A program made the position numbers and the translations under genes. DNA of 64,000 nucleotides from Spirometra erinaceieuropaei (taxonomy: Eukaryota; Platyhelminthes; Cestoda; Diphyllobothriidea; Diphyllobothriidae). Positions 46,762-57,604 of this stretch are shown here, in pieces. How positions within the stretch are numbered: the stretch's first letter is position 1; each line of letters opens with the position of its first letter. The DNA is taken from contig CACRXP010000193.1 of assembly GCA_902702965.1 (NCBI GenBank), forward strand, positions 796,441 to 860,440, in the 5' to 3' direction. The notes beneath the pieces are model-generated. The model was not told the DNA's origin. It worked only from the letters and a program-made list of their open reading frames with translations, and did not search any database.

Positions 46762-47850
46762 TTGGTAGCCTTCAATTCTGACTTTGCTTCAACTAATTTC
46801 CTTAGTCAACCTTTCAATCGCCCATTCAATCTTCACAATTCTTCTTTGACTATTCCTCCTACCGCTTATTCCAACTGCAAGCACTATCTTTGTTTCGCCT
46901 CCAGGTATACTTTCTTCTATAATAACCTTCCAATAAATAAAAGATATTCAGACAGTCTGCAGGCTTTAAGAGAAGGTTGCATGTTTATGTGAATACTGAC
47001 TCTTTCATACATTCATTTTCCTCATCCTACCCGGTTAACTTTCTCTATGACACTGAGAAAGGGCCACCGCGAATTCAGGACGCCGCCAGTAATTTTCCGT
47101 ATCCGCTCACATTTCCTTCTTTTGTGCGTAGTTTCGCTTCCTACGCTCCCTCATCAGAAATTTCAATATTTTCGATTTTTCAGTTCATGCATTGTGCCCC
47201 TCACATAATGCGATGTCCTTCCTTGCAAATTCTCCTAGAGAAGGTGCTTGGCTAGGTTGATGTTCACGCTCTAAGCCGCCTCAATCTCGTTGATCGCCGA
47301 AACTCATCAGAATTCCACCCTGGTCTCCGCGATTTCGAACCCTCACCCCCCAATTTTCGAATTTTGCGGTTCTTTAGGTCATCTCGTCATTTCCACTCCA
47401 AGAGCTCTGTTGACGCTCTTAGCGGAGTCCTCTGTATTCGCCACCTACTAGTAGTTTTGTCGCATCGCCCTTGCCCCCCCCCCTTCAGACAGACTCTAGG
47501 AGGGCTGTATCTGATCGCGTCTCGGTTCTTCTCGTCCCGCAGTTTTGACGTGAATGGTCTCATCCGACACATGAATTCTGCCTCGATGATGTTCGTTTCG
47601 GACCTCCCATGCAATACCGCATGCAGCTCAGTCCTGTCAGACCCGCATAATTACCCGTTCATGAAATCCGTTATTCCCTGCTACATGAAGGCCGCTCCTG
47701 CCCGCTGTTTATCCTTTCATGAGGGGCAGTTTTTCTTCTCCTATAATGTTAATCCAATCATATTTATTTTGTTTATATGTCAGAGGTTTTTACTTTTCGC
47801 TCTTTATTCTTCGCCATAAACTGCTTATTAAATAACTAAGAATTAAAAAA
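46762..47850 (+). mobile_element. LINE family I 3' end, inverted
   Basis: The plus strand encodes the family I C-terminal block (QPFNRPFNLHNSSLTIPPTA, FFYNNLPIN), then a 3' UTR matching that of copy D: the phrase around 47650 (TTCATGAAATCCGTTA) corresponds to 42350-42375 in reverse. It ends near 47850 in AT-rich DNA. Coding frames inside the UTR are incidental. Confidence 0.8.
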
Positions 47851-48368
47851 ATTGTATATATTCTGTCTGCGCCTTCTAAAATTCATGCAAAATTTAATTT
47901 TTGGTTGTCAGGACAGAACCCCAAAGGTCTTGAGTAAAAATTACTAGTATTATCAAGGGAATGAGGCTCTCGCAATTGAGCTCCCTATTCACATTGGTAA
48001 AGAGAAATATAATCAAGTATTACATCAGAAAATCTGGAAATTCAAATTGACCAGTAAGTGTAAGCAAGGCGCAAATCGCTGCCACTAAAACAATCGTGGT
48101 TATGTGTACACTAGTCTTTCACCAAAGGAGCGTCTAGTCTACACTTAAAGGACTCATCTTTTTCGTAAAGAACCACCGCATCAGGGAGTCCGTTCCATGC
48201 TCCAGTGACCCTCTGCGAAAAGACGTTTCGTCGGACGTCCGTATGGACTAGCTTCCTCTGCAGTTTAAAGGGAAGACCACGCAGACGGTCCGTCCCAGCA
48301 AACAAATTTCCCTTTATTGGTTCACGGAGAACTGGGAAAAACCGCACCTCAACGTTAGGAAATGCCAC
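47851..48368 (-). mobile_element. LINE family II 3' end fragment
   Basis: Minus strand 48368-48111 encodes the family II terminal block: TDRLRGLPFKLQRKLVHTDV, RRNVFSQRVTGAWNGLPDAV. The rest toward 47851 is probably its 3' UTR. Head-to-head with the next fragment. Confidence 0.8.
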
Positions 48369-48885
48369 CTTATTGGTTTATGACCTACCAACAGAAAACT
48401 GTTAAGATTTGACTCCCATCACTCCATAAGAGGTCGCCAACTCCAATCAGTCAACGAGTTAAGAGACCTCGGTATGTGGGTGACGTCAACTCTCAAGCCA
48501 TCGTTTCATTGCGTCAAGGTATTAAATAGGGTCACTAGTGTCCTAGGCGCGATTAGGAGATCCTTTTCCAATTTTGATGAAGAGCTTTCGGCCGAGTATT
48601 TGGAAAATTTATTCGGCCAATGTTGGAATACTGCTCTCAGGCATGTTGTTCTTGGACGAAACAAGATTACACCCTATTGGAGAACGTACAGAGAAGAGCA
48701 ACCAAACTGGTCGACGGTCTATGTCGCTTACCTTAAGAGAGACGCCTAGAAAGGCTCTAGATATTTGCTCTCTCTTATAGACAATTCAGAGGGGACATGA
48801 TCATGGCCTTTAGGATCTTCTAAGGGCTATAATTTACTCTTCCGTTTGACGATTTCTTTTAACTGGGCGAACGACCAATGTTCGA
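48369..48885 (+). pseudogene. LINE family II RT C-terminal fragment
   Basis: The plus strand carries the segment between catalytic core and tail: NELRDLGMWVTSTLKPSFHC, VLGAIRRSFSNFDEEL, a ratty LEYC...W-like region, then RQFRGDMIMAF. It corresponds to 51540-51180 on the other strand. Several frameshifts. It breaks where the Penelope-like element begins. Confidence 0.8.
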
Positions 48886-50840
48886 ATTCACCAATAAAAA
48901 TCTCAGTTTGAAATCGGTCGTAGCAACAACATAAGTCACAGAAGACGAAAGAATTACAATCCGATACACGACTGTAAACGCCCCGAAAGACCGAAATCAG
49001 TATACGGTACTATCATATGAAGAACAGAAATCGTTAGGAACCCTGAGAACTGACAAAAATATTATTGCTCTCCCAGCTAACAATGGTGACTCCGTTGCAA
49101 TTTTGGACAAAGCATACTATAATGCAAAGATACTTTTATTGTAAGAAGATGGAGTAACTTTCCGCGGATCCTACCAAAGCGCAGATTTCGCCTATTGATA
49201 AAGTGTTGATGCGCCTCACGGGGAAAGAAACAAGTGTCGGGAGAAATCGCTAAGTACCTGGAACAAACCGAACCCACCACTGCTAGGATATATGGACCAC
49301 CTAAAGTCCACAATGCTGAAATGCCATTGCGACGGATAGTATCGTTAATGAGGGCACCCAAATACAAAATTTCGAAGTGGCTATTCTACAAACTTTATCC
49401 ACATTCTAAGGCTTTTGAAACTTCGATTTAGAACTCTACAGAGTTTCTAAAGAAATTAAAAGGAATCACAGTTTCCTCCGATGTTATCATGGTCTCCTTC
49501 TATGCCGTCTCCCTCTTCGCGTCCATACCTTTGGACTCGGTAAAACAGTGTACAGAGGATCTCCTGAAATGATAATGATAATGGCACGGATGTTCCCGCT
49601 ATTGCCTTACTCGAACTCTTAGACCTGCGTAAGGAAACTAATTTTTCGTTCGACAAGAAGTACTACCAAAAACTGAAAGGAGCCCCAATGGGGTCACCTA
49701 CCTACGGATTTGTCGCCGAGACCACGGTGCAGAAACCAGAGGCCACGGCTCATTCGTTAGTTAACCCAAATTTTGGCTGCGATACGCGGACGACTTATTT
49801 GTAATCGTCAAAAGGGATCAACTGGAAACGCTACACAGCGCTATCAACTCAACAATGTCGGTGATTAAATTCCCACTCGCGAAAGAATTAACGAAAACCT
49901 CCTATTTTTAGATGTTCTCGAGCACAGGATGACTGACGGAACATTGCGCACATCGGTGTACCGCAAAGGAACTAATGCGGAAGTCATTCTACACTACGAG
50001 ATCAGCCACCTCATTTCCCGCAAACAGAGTACTGTCAACAGTCTGATTAATCGGGCGAAGAAGGCTACCAAGCCGAAATAAGTAACTTGTGCGAATTATT
50101 CTCCCAAAATGGGTACCCCAAGGATTTTGCGCGTCGATGCATAATACAGAAAAAGTCAAAAGAAACGGAACGAACAACTTCCAGTCAGAGACTCAAGCCA
50201 AATACATGGCGAAATCTCCCGTTCATCAAAAACGTGCCAGGACTCGTGAAAAGGCACCTAAATAGGCACCTGATTCTGGTGGCACACAGACCAACGACTA
50301 CACTATGTTTTCAAATTGTACACCCAAAGGATAGGGTCGGCTACTTGGATAGAAAAGGAAGTCGCCTATAAGATCCCGTGTGAGGCCTGTGGTGCATTTT
50401 ATTGTGGTCAAACAGGAAAATCCGCCTCCACACGCATCACGAACACAAACTTGCGTTAGAAAGGTGAGATCACCTGTCCCAAGTTGCTATGAATACCCTG
50501 GACAAGGGACACACGTTTGCTTGGAACAGAACACGGATTGTTCATGCCTGCCCTTTCAAGAAAGGCTGAGAGTTCCTTGAGGCCATGCAGTCGGATGAAT
50601 CCTGCATCAGCCGTCATATAGAGTTGCACGCTGCGTACAAACGTCTTAAGGAGAAATGGAAGAGACGAGAGCAAATCGGGACAAAATGACGCAGGGAGCA
50701 GCCGCCCACGGGCGCAAACGCCAATGACTATCGATTTTACAAGTTCACTTCCAGCTATTAACTGTTCTCGGCATATTTACGTTCAGTCTGCGTCTGACGA
50801 CGACCTGGGGAACAGGCGACGAAAATTAACGCAATAATTA
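48886..50840 (+). mobile_element. Penelope-like element (RT plus GIY-YIG endonuclease), degenerate
   Basis: Across many stops, the plus strand reads in PLE order: IIALPANNGDSVAILDKAYY (49055), then TARIYGPPKVHNAEMPLRRI and VSLMRAPKYKISKWL (49290-49390), SFYAVSLFASIPLDSV (49495), APMGSPTYG (49680), RYADDLFVIVKRDQLETL (49785), and finally YKIPCEACGAFYCGQTGKSA (50367), the core of a GIY-YIG endonuclease. PLEs use this endonuclease and a telomerase-related RT. At least eight in-frame stops and frameshifts make this copy dead. A hammerhead motif lies at its 3' end (50789-50833), where PLE terminal repeats are known to carry such ribozymes. Confidence 0.88.
50789..50833 (+). ncRNA. Hammerhead ribozyme candidate in PLE terminal region
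   Basis: Plus strand: stem I TGCGT, core CTGACGA (50794-50800), 20-base stem II region with CCTG-GGGAA-CAGG, then GAA, AATT palindromic helix III (50824-50827), A at the cleavage position (50828), ACGCA closing stem I with five perfect pairs. Core bases are complete. As in the other copies, the base pair next to the core in stem II is not Watson-Crick (C with C, unless the C bulges and G-C pairs). Type I, probably dimeric. Confidence 0.62.
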
Positions 50841-51987
50841 TAATTCAGTATATATGCGGGATAGAGGCAAAGCCTTGGAAAACCCTATTTAAAGATAGAC
50901 GTATGAGAAAAACATGCAGGTATTTACATAGCAGTTATGCCAGTCATTGATATCATGTACATTTTTGACCTTCAAGCATAGATTTATCTAGTCTTTTTTT
51001 GAAAGTCTCGGCGTTTTCCACTAAGACAACGGAGTTCAGCAATTTGTTCCATCCCTCAACCAGCCGGTGGGAGAAGAATTGGGCCTGCAATTCGAGTCTG
51101 GCACGTTTCGTCTTCAATTTGTATTGGTGCCCTCGGAGATTTGTCTTCCGCGCCAGTTCGAAGAAATCGTCAAACTGAAGAGCACAGTCTAGCCCTCGGA
51201 CGTAACTGAAGGCCATGATCATGTCCCCTCTGTACTGTCTATAAGAGAAAGGAAATATTTTCAGCTTCTCCAGCCGTCTCTCATAAGGTAAGCCACATAA
51301 TCCGCCGACTAGCTTGGGGGCTCTACGTTGTACGTTCTCCAGTAGGGTGTAATCTCTTTTCGTCCAGGGACACCATGCCTGGACACAATATTCCAACATT
51401 GGTCGAACGTATGCGCCAAATACTCGGCTGAAAAGTTATTCATCAAAATTGACGAAGGATCTTCTAATCGCGCCTAGAATACCCATAGCTTCCTTTGATA
51501 CCTTGGCGATGTGATATGGTGGTTTGAGAGTTGACTTCATCCACACACCGATGTCTCTTAACTCGTTGACTTATTCGAGTTTGTGAACTCCTATAAAGTA
51601 CTGAGATTCAAATCTCAACGGCATCCTGTTGCTCGAACGTAATCGAATAAGTTAGCATTTGTTACGATTGAAGCTAAGACACCACTCATCACATCATTGC
51701 TGCAAGCGATTCAAATTGTCTTCCGGCTTCTCTATTGATTTCCACAATCTGAGATCGTCGAAAAACATTACTCGCTCGCAGTTCAGACAGTCCAGGCAGT
51801 CGTTCACATAAATTAAGAACAGAATTTGACCCAGAATGCTTCCCTGCGGAATGCCACTGAGCACGGATGCCCATTCCAATTTAGCCTTTCCGATACACAG
51901 ACTCTGAGATCTGCCCGTAAGAAAATCGGCTAGCCATTTCAAAAGATTTCCATTCACACCCAATTGACGCAGTTTACATAAATTTTA
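50841..51987 (-). mobile_element. LINE family II, RT C-terminal half
   Basis: Minus strand: KLRQLGVNGNLLKWLADFLT (51975), GIPQGSILGQILFLIYVNDC, VMFFDDLRLWKS with FFDD instead of FADD, then 51399-50953 (MLEYCVQAWCPWTKRDYTLL, VQRRAPKLVGGL, SYRQYRGDMIMAF, TNLRGHQYKLKTKRA, RLVEGWNKLLNSVV). The 3' UTR contains GGCAAAGCCTTGGAAAACCC at about 50872. It breaks at about 51985 against an inverted family I 5' end. Confidence 0.85.
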
Positions 51988-52187
51988 AAGATAAGTGGAT
52001 ATTATTTTAAGTGGTTTTTCTGTGAGACCTAACGATTTTAGCCCCTTTTTGGTTGAATATCCTTAAATACAGGCTTCTTATCTCAGAACTGCCTGCTGCC
52101 ATCTCTTTTCGAGTTTTGCTAGTCTATGCCCGTTGTTCACTAATCGCACTTTGCAATTCTCATTTTGTGCATCCGATTTCTCTCTAA
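51988..52187 (+). repeat. Inverted copy of LINE family I 5' UTR (left arm)
   Basis: This is the reverse complement of 56220-56415: both contain GATAAGTGG...ATATTATTTTAAG, TTTTTCTGTGAGACCTAACG and GCATCCGATTTCTCTCTAA, with only a few differences. It runs directly into the N gap, so a second, plus-oriented family I element presumably begins here. Confidence 0.85.
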
Positions 52188-52992
52188 NNNNNNNNNNNNN
52201 NNNNNNNNNNNNNNNNNNNNNNNNNNNNNNNNNNNNNNNNNNNNNNNNNNNNNNNNNNNNNNNNNNNNNNNNNNNNNNNNNNNNNNNNNNNNNNNNNNNN
52301 NNNNNNNNNNNNNNNNNNNNNNNNNNNNNNNNNNNNNNNNNNNNNNNNNNNNNNNNNNNNNNNNNNNNNNNNNNNNNNNNNNNNNNNNNNNNNNNNNNNN
52401 NNNNNNNNNNNNNNNNNNNNNNNNNNNNNNNNNNNNNNNNNNNNNNNNNNNNNNNNNNNNNNNNNNNNNNNNNNNNNNNNNNNNNNNNNNNNNNNNNNNN
52501 NNNNNNNNNNNNNNNNNNNNNNNNNNNNNNNNNNNNNNNNNNNNNNNNNNNNNNNNNNNNNNNNNNNNNNNNNNNNNNNNNNNNNNNNNNNNNNNNNNNN
52601 NNNNNNNNNNNNNNNNNNNNNNNNNNNNNNNNNNNNNNNNNNNNNNNNNNNNNNNNNNNNNNNNNNNNNNNNNNNNNNNNNNNNNNNNNNNNNNNNNNNN
52701 NNNNNNNNNNNNNNNNNNNNNNNNNNNNNNNNNNNNNNNNNNNNNNNNNNNNNNNNNNNNNNNNNNNNNNNNNNNNNNNNNNNNNNNNNNNNNNNNNNNN
52801 NNNNNNNNNNNNNNNNNNNNNNNNNNNNNNNNNNNNNNNNNNNNNNNNNNNNNNNNNNNNNNNNNNNNNNNNNNNNNNNNNNNNNNNNNNNNNNNNNNNN
52901 NNNNNNNNNNNNNNNNNNNNNNNNNNNNNNNNNNNNNNNNNNNNNNNNNNNNNNNNNNNNNNNNNNNNNNNNNNNNNNNNNNNNNNNNNNNN
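52188..52992. other. Assembly gap (805 N)
   Basis: Run of N between the inverted family I 5' UTR and the RT part of family I copy B. Open frames spanning it are meaningless. Confidence 0.98.
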
Positions 52993-54553
52993 TCAAGAAG
53001 TTTTGCTAGAGACGGCGTTTTGTGCACGCCCCGATAGTTATTAACATCGGACCGAGATCCTGACTTGATGATGGGGATGATAATTGACGTTTTCCATGTT
53101 TCAGGAAAGAATCCTTTCGAAATATAAACAGAGAATAAATGACTGAGCAATATGGGAAAGTCGGACGCTTGTTTAATAATCGAATTCGGAATCCCGTCCG
53201 TTCCAGATCAGTGTAAGTATTTCAAACGGCCTATGTGTTTCTTAATGAGATCTGAGGAGACATGGATTGTACTAAGTGTCCTATCTGAAAGTGGTAGAAA
53301 GATAGGGACCGGATCGGACTCGGTAGCAAGGTGTTTTGCAAAGAAAGCAGTTAACAACTCCGCCTTGTCAGTGTCATCGGTGAGGAAGACTTTGTTATCA
53401 TTTAGCATGGGTGAAAGTTCATGACCACGCTTAGAGGAGGACCGATGACGGAAGATGTTAGCGACGGATTTGCCAGGGTTCGAACCACTGAGAGCAATTG
53501 ATTCTCTTTGCCTCTCGCGCGCTTGGCGCATCCTTGAGGCCATCTCAAAAATCTCTGTGATTCTAAGATGAACTGATAAGGAACTTGTGGATAGGTCACG
53601 CAGTTGTCCCCTCAACTTTTCTAGTCCGTTCTGAAGAAAATGAGAAACAAGGGAATCTGAAGAATTAGGCTTGAGATATCTACGCTGCACAAACTCTAGA
53701 ATGTCCTTGGAAACATTGGACATGACATCACGAAGAATGGTAACATCGCTACAAGTGAGGAAGCCACACCAATCCAAGGATCTCATATAGTTAATTATTA
53801 CTTCGCAATCTATGCAGTCGTAGTTCATGAAAGTCTGAACGGCGCTTGTCTTTTTTGAAAGGCAAGCGGTAAGCAACAATGAATTGATACGTGGTCACCG
53901 TCAAGGAGGTCCTTTTTTAAAGCAACAGAAAGAGGAGCAATGTCATTGGTAAAGATTAGATCTAAAATGTGATTATCTCTTGTTGGAGAGCGCACCAGTC
54001 GGGACCAATTAGAAAAATTGACAATATCTTGAAAGGGCTGGAATCTGGGTGGGCAACTATTGGAAACCCAGTCAATTTCAGGAAAATTAAAATCCCCAGT
54101 GATTATTTTAACATCGAAAGCAGCTTCTGAATTTAATTTAAAAATTTCACAGAGTTGTGAATCATCACTGGCTAAAGAATTTGGGGGATTGTAAATACAG
54201 CCAATAATTGTCTTTCTTTGCGGCGAGAGAATAACAGATGCAAAGCAGAAGTTTCCCGTGAATGAGGAAACATACAAGTAATAGGGAGAGTGCTTTAGGT
54301 AGGATTTAAGATAAAGAAGACAACCACCCCCACGCCTAGTCGTGCGGTCTTGGCGGTTAAAAATTTAAGTCATGTATGAGAAGGGCAGAGTCAGGAATTA
54401 GAGAATGTGTCCAAGATTCTGTTACACATATAATATCAGGCGTCATTTCCAGAGCAATGGCTCTGATTTGGGCCATCTTGTTTATAACAGACCTGGCATT
54501 CAATAATATAATATCTAATGTGTTTCGAACGGCAATGCTATTTTCGACGGTAT

Positions 54554-54567
54554 TTAAAAAAAATTTG
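54554..54567 (-). promoter_or_regulatory. Candidate -1 frameshift site at ORF1/ORF2 junction, copy B
   Basis: Same arrangement as in copy A: eight U on the minus strand (plus-strand A run 54556-54563) overlapping the ORF1 stop, with ORF2 open in the -1 frame and lacking an ATG before the endonuclease motif. Confidence 0.5.
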
Positions 54568-55312
54568 GAGGCGGATATGTACGCTGTGAATAAATGACAC
54601 TTGGAGAATAAGTACCAGTTAATTTAGAGTTATTGACGTACGGGGAGTCAGCAAGAGAAGGCTGAGTATGAGACCTAAAGGAGGTGGGGATATAGTTTTC
54701 AAACATTGGAATGCTAGGTGAGTTAGAACACGGATAGACTTGTTGGTAGTTAAATAGTGGAGGAAGGGGAGGAGGAGGGAGGCTAGAAGGAAAGTAGGGG
54801 CTAATGGGTGAGGGTAGGCCGCTATAAGAATGAAATGGTGGGAAACCAGGTCTAAGTTGAAAGTCAAAGGAGGTAGGTTGACGTACCTGAGAGCAATTGG
54901 CCTTAAGTGGTGGGAAGCCTGATCTAGGTTGGGGCATAAATGATTTAGGGCAATTCATGTATGAATTATTTGCTGGATATATACAAGGGCTTTAATGCGT
55001 AACCGGTACGCAGGACAGAGAATTATTCATGGATATAATTGGGGCTGCGGGGTTTGTAGACGTGCTGGGCTGAAGAGGCATGTTAGGTCTAAGAGAAGGC
55101 GTCGTACCCCTAAACGGAACTGTACTACCTATCTTTTGGGTCGGAGTCTGATTCAATTTTCGAGTCTCACCGTTCTGACGCCAAGCCACGGGTGACTTAG
55201 CTGTAGACCTTACAGCACCCAGCTGGACAATAGAAGTTATCTGTCTAGGTGATGTAGACGGATTTTCATGTGTCTCAGCGGGACTATGCGGAGGATACGA
55301 AACGACAAATAG

Positions 55313-55313
<1 letters not shown>

Positions 55314-55363
<50 letters not shown>
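55314..55363 (+). repeat. (CTG)n microsatellite inside LINE ORF1
   Basis: About sixteen CTG units on the plus strand, read as GCA (Ala) codons in the family I ORF1 on the minus strand. They give an uninterrupted poly-alanine run between KHLPAPKL and LFVVSYPPHS. Confidence 0.95.
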
Positions 55364-56454
55364 AAGTTTAGGGGCAGGCAAATGCTTCAAGTGGCTTGAG
55401 TGAGATGGAGATGCAGGAGAAAGAGGAAGGAGGGAGTCAGATGTCGCAGGAGTATGAGGAGCTGAATCCTTACGGCCACTTGTATCATGACCGAGTTGGG
55501 GAGCATTAGACTGAGAAGCAGTGAGTTTTCGTGAGAATAGAGACCCGATTCTACGCTCCATAGGAGTAAGATCCTGACAAAGGAAAAAAATTTGCTTGTT
55601 CTAGGTACGCAGTGACACGCTCTCGATGAGTAAAGATTGTGTCAACGTTGATTGATGAAAATAATTTGACTAAGATGGGTGGGTTTTTGCTACGGGAGGA
55701 CAAGCGTTTGGCATCGGCTATTTTGAAGTTGAAGCCACATGAATACAGGAAATTGGTCGCAACATCAATTTGCCGAGTAGATCGAGGAACATTTTTTAGC
55801 AGGAAGTTGTAAGAACGCTTCTGTCTATCACTAGATTCACTGGCGATCAGGTGAACAAGTGAGTCGAGACGCCTACATTCTTCAGAGGGAATATCGGAGA
55901 TGTTCCCGTCGAATAAATGTCCAAGAATTGTCAGCAAAGCGTCAAACTTTAGCATAAAGTCATTGCAGTGGTCAAGTGCAGACAGATTAAGCTGCCGACC
56001 AATTACAACAGGTGACGACTGACTAGTAATATCATTTGACTTACATTTAGGTAAAGCTTCTGGCTTACGTTTAGTTATGCCATGCTTACTTACAGAAGCC
56101 GAGAGTTTACGTCGACCAGTGACTTTTGGTCTCATCTTGTCTCGAGGCAATTTGTGATTAAGAAAACTTCTTGCGGACAAGTTGACTGAATTTCAGCTAG
56201 GGGCTAACGATGTAAAAATAGAGAATTAGAGAGAAATCGGATGCACAAAATGAGAATTGCAAAGTGCGATTAGTGAACAACGGGCATAGACTAGCAAAAC
56301 TCGAAAAGAGATGGCAGCAGGCAGTTCTGAGATAAGAAGCCTGTATTTAAGGATATTCAACCAAAAAAGGGGCTAAAATCGTTAGGTCTCACAGAAAAAC
56401 CGCTTAAAATAATATCCTCCACTTATCTTGAAATGTAAAACCAGCGGCTTGATT

Positions 56455-56990
56455 TTGACCTTGCCATGAGCTTGTCTCCTCACTTCCAACTGAGGGTCCT
56501 GTTGAACACGCGGAATGGCTGAGAGAAGTTGATTGCTCGCTTGGATTGTCTCCCATAGAAACAAGAGACTCCGTTGCTATTTTCCTATCGTCCTGGGTAT
56601 CGGCGCTCTTGCACAGAGGTTTTCCACATGCTTTGTTCTTTGGCTGTTTTAGAGTTTTGCTTTTTCCCTTTTTCTTGCTAACTTTAGCGCTATTCATCGC
56701 GTTTTGCACACTATCGTTCGCTTGCACGAGTTCCCTTAAAGCAGTCTACGCTTTTTCGAGTTTTTGGACTTTCAGCAGAATAAATGAGCATCCAGTGCAT
56801 GACTCGTCCTCGTAACTAACAGGTTTTGCTGTGATAACGCTTTTAGCACGCTTTGCGGGCCCCTGGTTGCAATTATAAAGAGAGCGAGCGCTAATCCTAG
56901 GTGGCAAGGCCTTCTCAATTGACTTTCCTTCATACATAGTGTCGTTTGTACTACGAATAATGTTTACTCCCTTATTTATTTCAGTCGGCT
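56455..56990 (-). pseudogene. LINE family II ORF1 fragment
   Basis: The minus strand matches the ORF1 at 37862-37250: RISARSLYNCNQGPAKRAKS, SFILLKVQKLEKA, NSAKVSKKKGKSKTLKQPKN, SLSHSACSTGPSVGSEETS. Homology stops at about 56455, where the 5' UTR of family I copy B begins, so copy B seems to have inserted into this ORF1. Frameshift at about 56740. The RRM-like end is not found beyond the family I block. Confidence 0.8.
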
Positions 56991-56994
56991 GGGC

Positions 56995-57135
56995 GTGCGC
57001 CGATAGTCTAGCGGTCGTGTCGCTGGTCACACTACGACTGGACCTGGGTTCGAGTCCCACTTGCGGCAAGTTTATCGCACATTGTCCTGATCAGGACAAC
57101 CCTCGAGGGTGTTTTGTCGACTCCCATTATTAATT
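56995..57135 (+). mobile_element. tRNA-like SINE head
   Basis: Plus strand: GCCGATAGTCTAGCGGTCG with an A-box-like TAGTCTAGCGG, and a perfect B box GGGTTCGAGTCCC (57053-57065), followed by an imperfect acceptor-like TTGCGGC. The anticodon arm does not fold (loop too long), so a true tRNA is unlikely and a tRNA-derived SINE fits better. The tail after 57070 has the palindrome TCCTGATCAGGA. Confidence 0.6.
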
Positions 57136-57479
57136 CAAACGATACGCAAGGGATTCTAGGTATGGGCGAAGTATTTAAAGGTGTATAAGAAGCTTTTTAG
57201 CCAAGCCAACAATATAAAGCAAATAGCAAACGACTCAGCCGCTTCTGGATCTGGAGAACCCCGCGGTGCTGTTGGCAGAGAATTGATACGAAGGAGTATG
57301 GTCGTCCCAAAGAAAGTTCTGTCGGAGTTCTGAGTGGATCGTTCGAGGAATTGCTGATTACGCTTTAATTTCTTAATCCGAATGGGCCCGCAGAGCGTCC
57401 ATTAGGCAGAAATCCCGAAAAAATCAAATCCCTCGGAGGTCGAAATTTCAAACCGAATTCGAAAGGCGCGCTTGATAAC

Positions 57480-57600
57480 TCTATTAGTGAACTGAGAATT
57501 CTCATGGCTTAAAATTTAACCGAGAGTCTTTTATGTGACACTTTAGCAAAGGCTTTACTAAGGTCAAAATAAATAACGACAACAGGTAGATGGTAATTAT
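57480..57600 (-). pseudogene. LINE family I RT fragment (short)
   Basis: Minus strand: LPVVVIYFDLSKAF, then KVSHKRLSVKF, corresponding to SVVVINFDLSKAFDKVPHKRL in copy D. About 110 bases, with stops. Confidence 0.8.
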
Positions 57601-57604
57601 GAAT

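Larger units (their letters stand above)
52993..56425 (-). mobile_element. LINE family I copy B (5' end complete, 3' in gap)
   Basis: Minus strand. The 5' UTR is about 56425-56140. ORF1 starts at about 56135 (MRPKVTGRRKLSASVSKHGI), with an RRM-like centre (RSYNFLLKNVPRSTRQIDVA, NPPILVKLFSS) and, after a one-base slip in a T7 run near 55590, DLTPMERRIGS. A poly-Ala run coded by GCA repeats (55314-55362) and a proline-rich end (54958-54554) follow. ORF2 carries the endonuclease (54520-53825: ITGDFNFPEIDW, SPTRDNHILDLIFTND), the linker, and the RT start to WKTSIIIPIIKSG, where the gap begins. ORF1 has a stop at 54992 that copy A lacks. It is the most complete family I copy for the 5' half. Confidence 0.9.

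Noticed and set aside
47130..47160. Minus-strand CTGATGAG followed at a distance by GAAA
   Set aside because: Stem II does not pair beyond one base and the flanks form no stem I.
52133..53150. Four long open frames of 270 to 336 residues
   Set aside because: They consist mostly of undetermined bases across the 805-N gap.
57000..57070. Functional tRNA gene
   Set aside because: A and B boxes are good, but no seven-pair acceptor stem or seven-base anticodon loop can be drawn; a tRNA-derived SINE is more likely.
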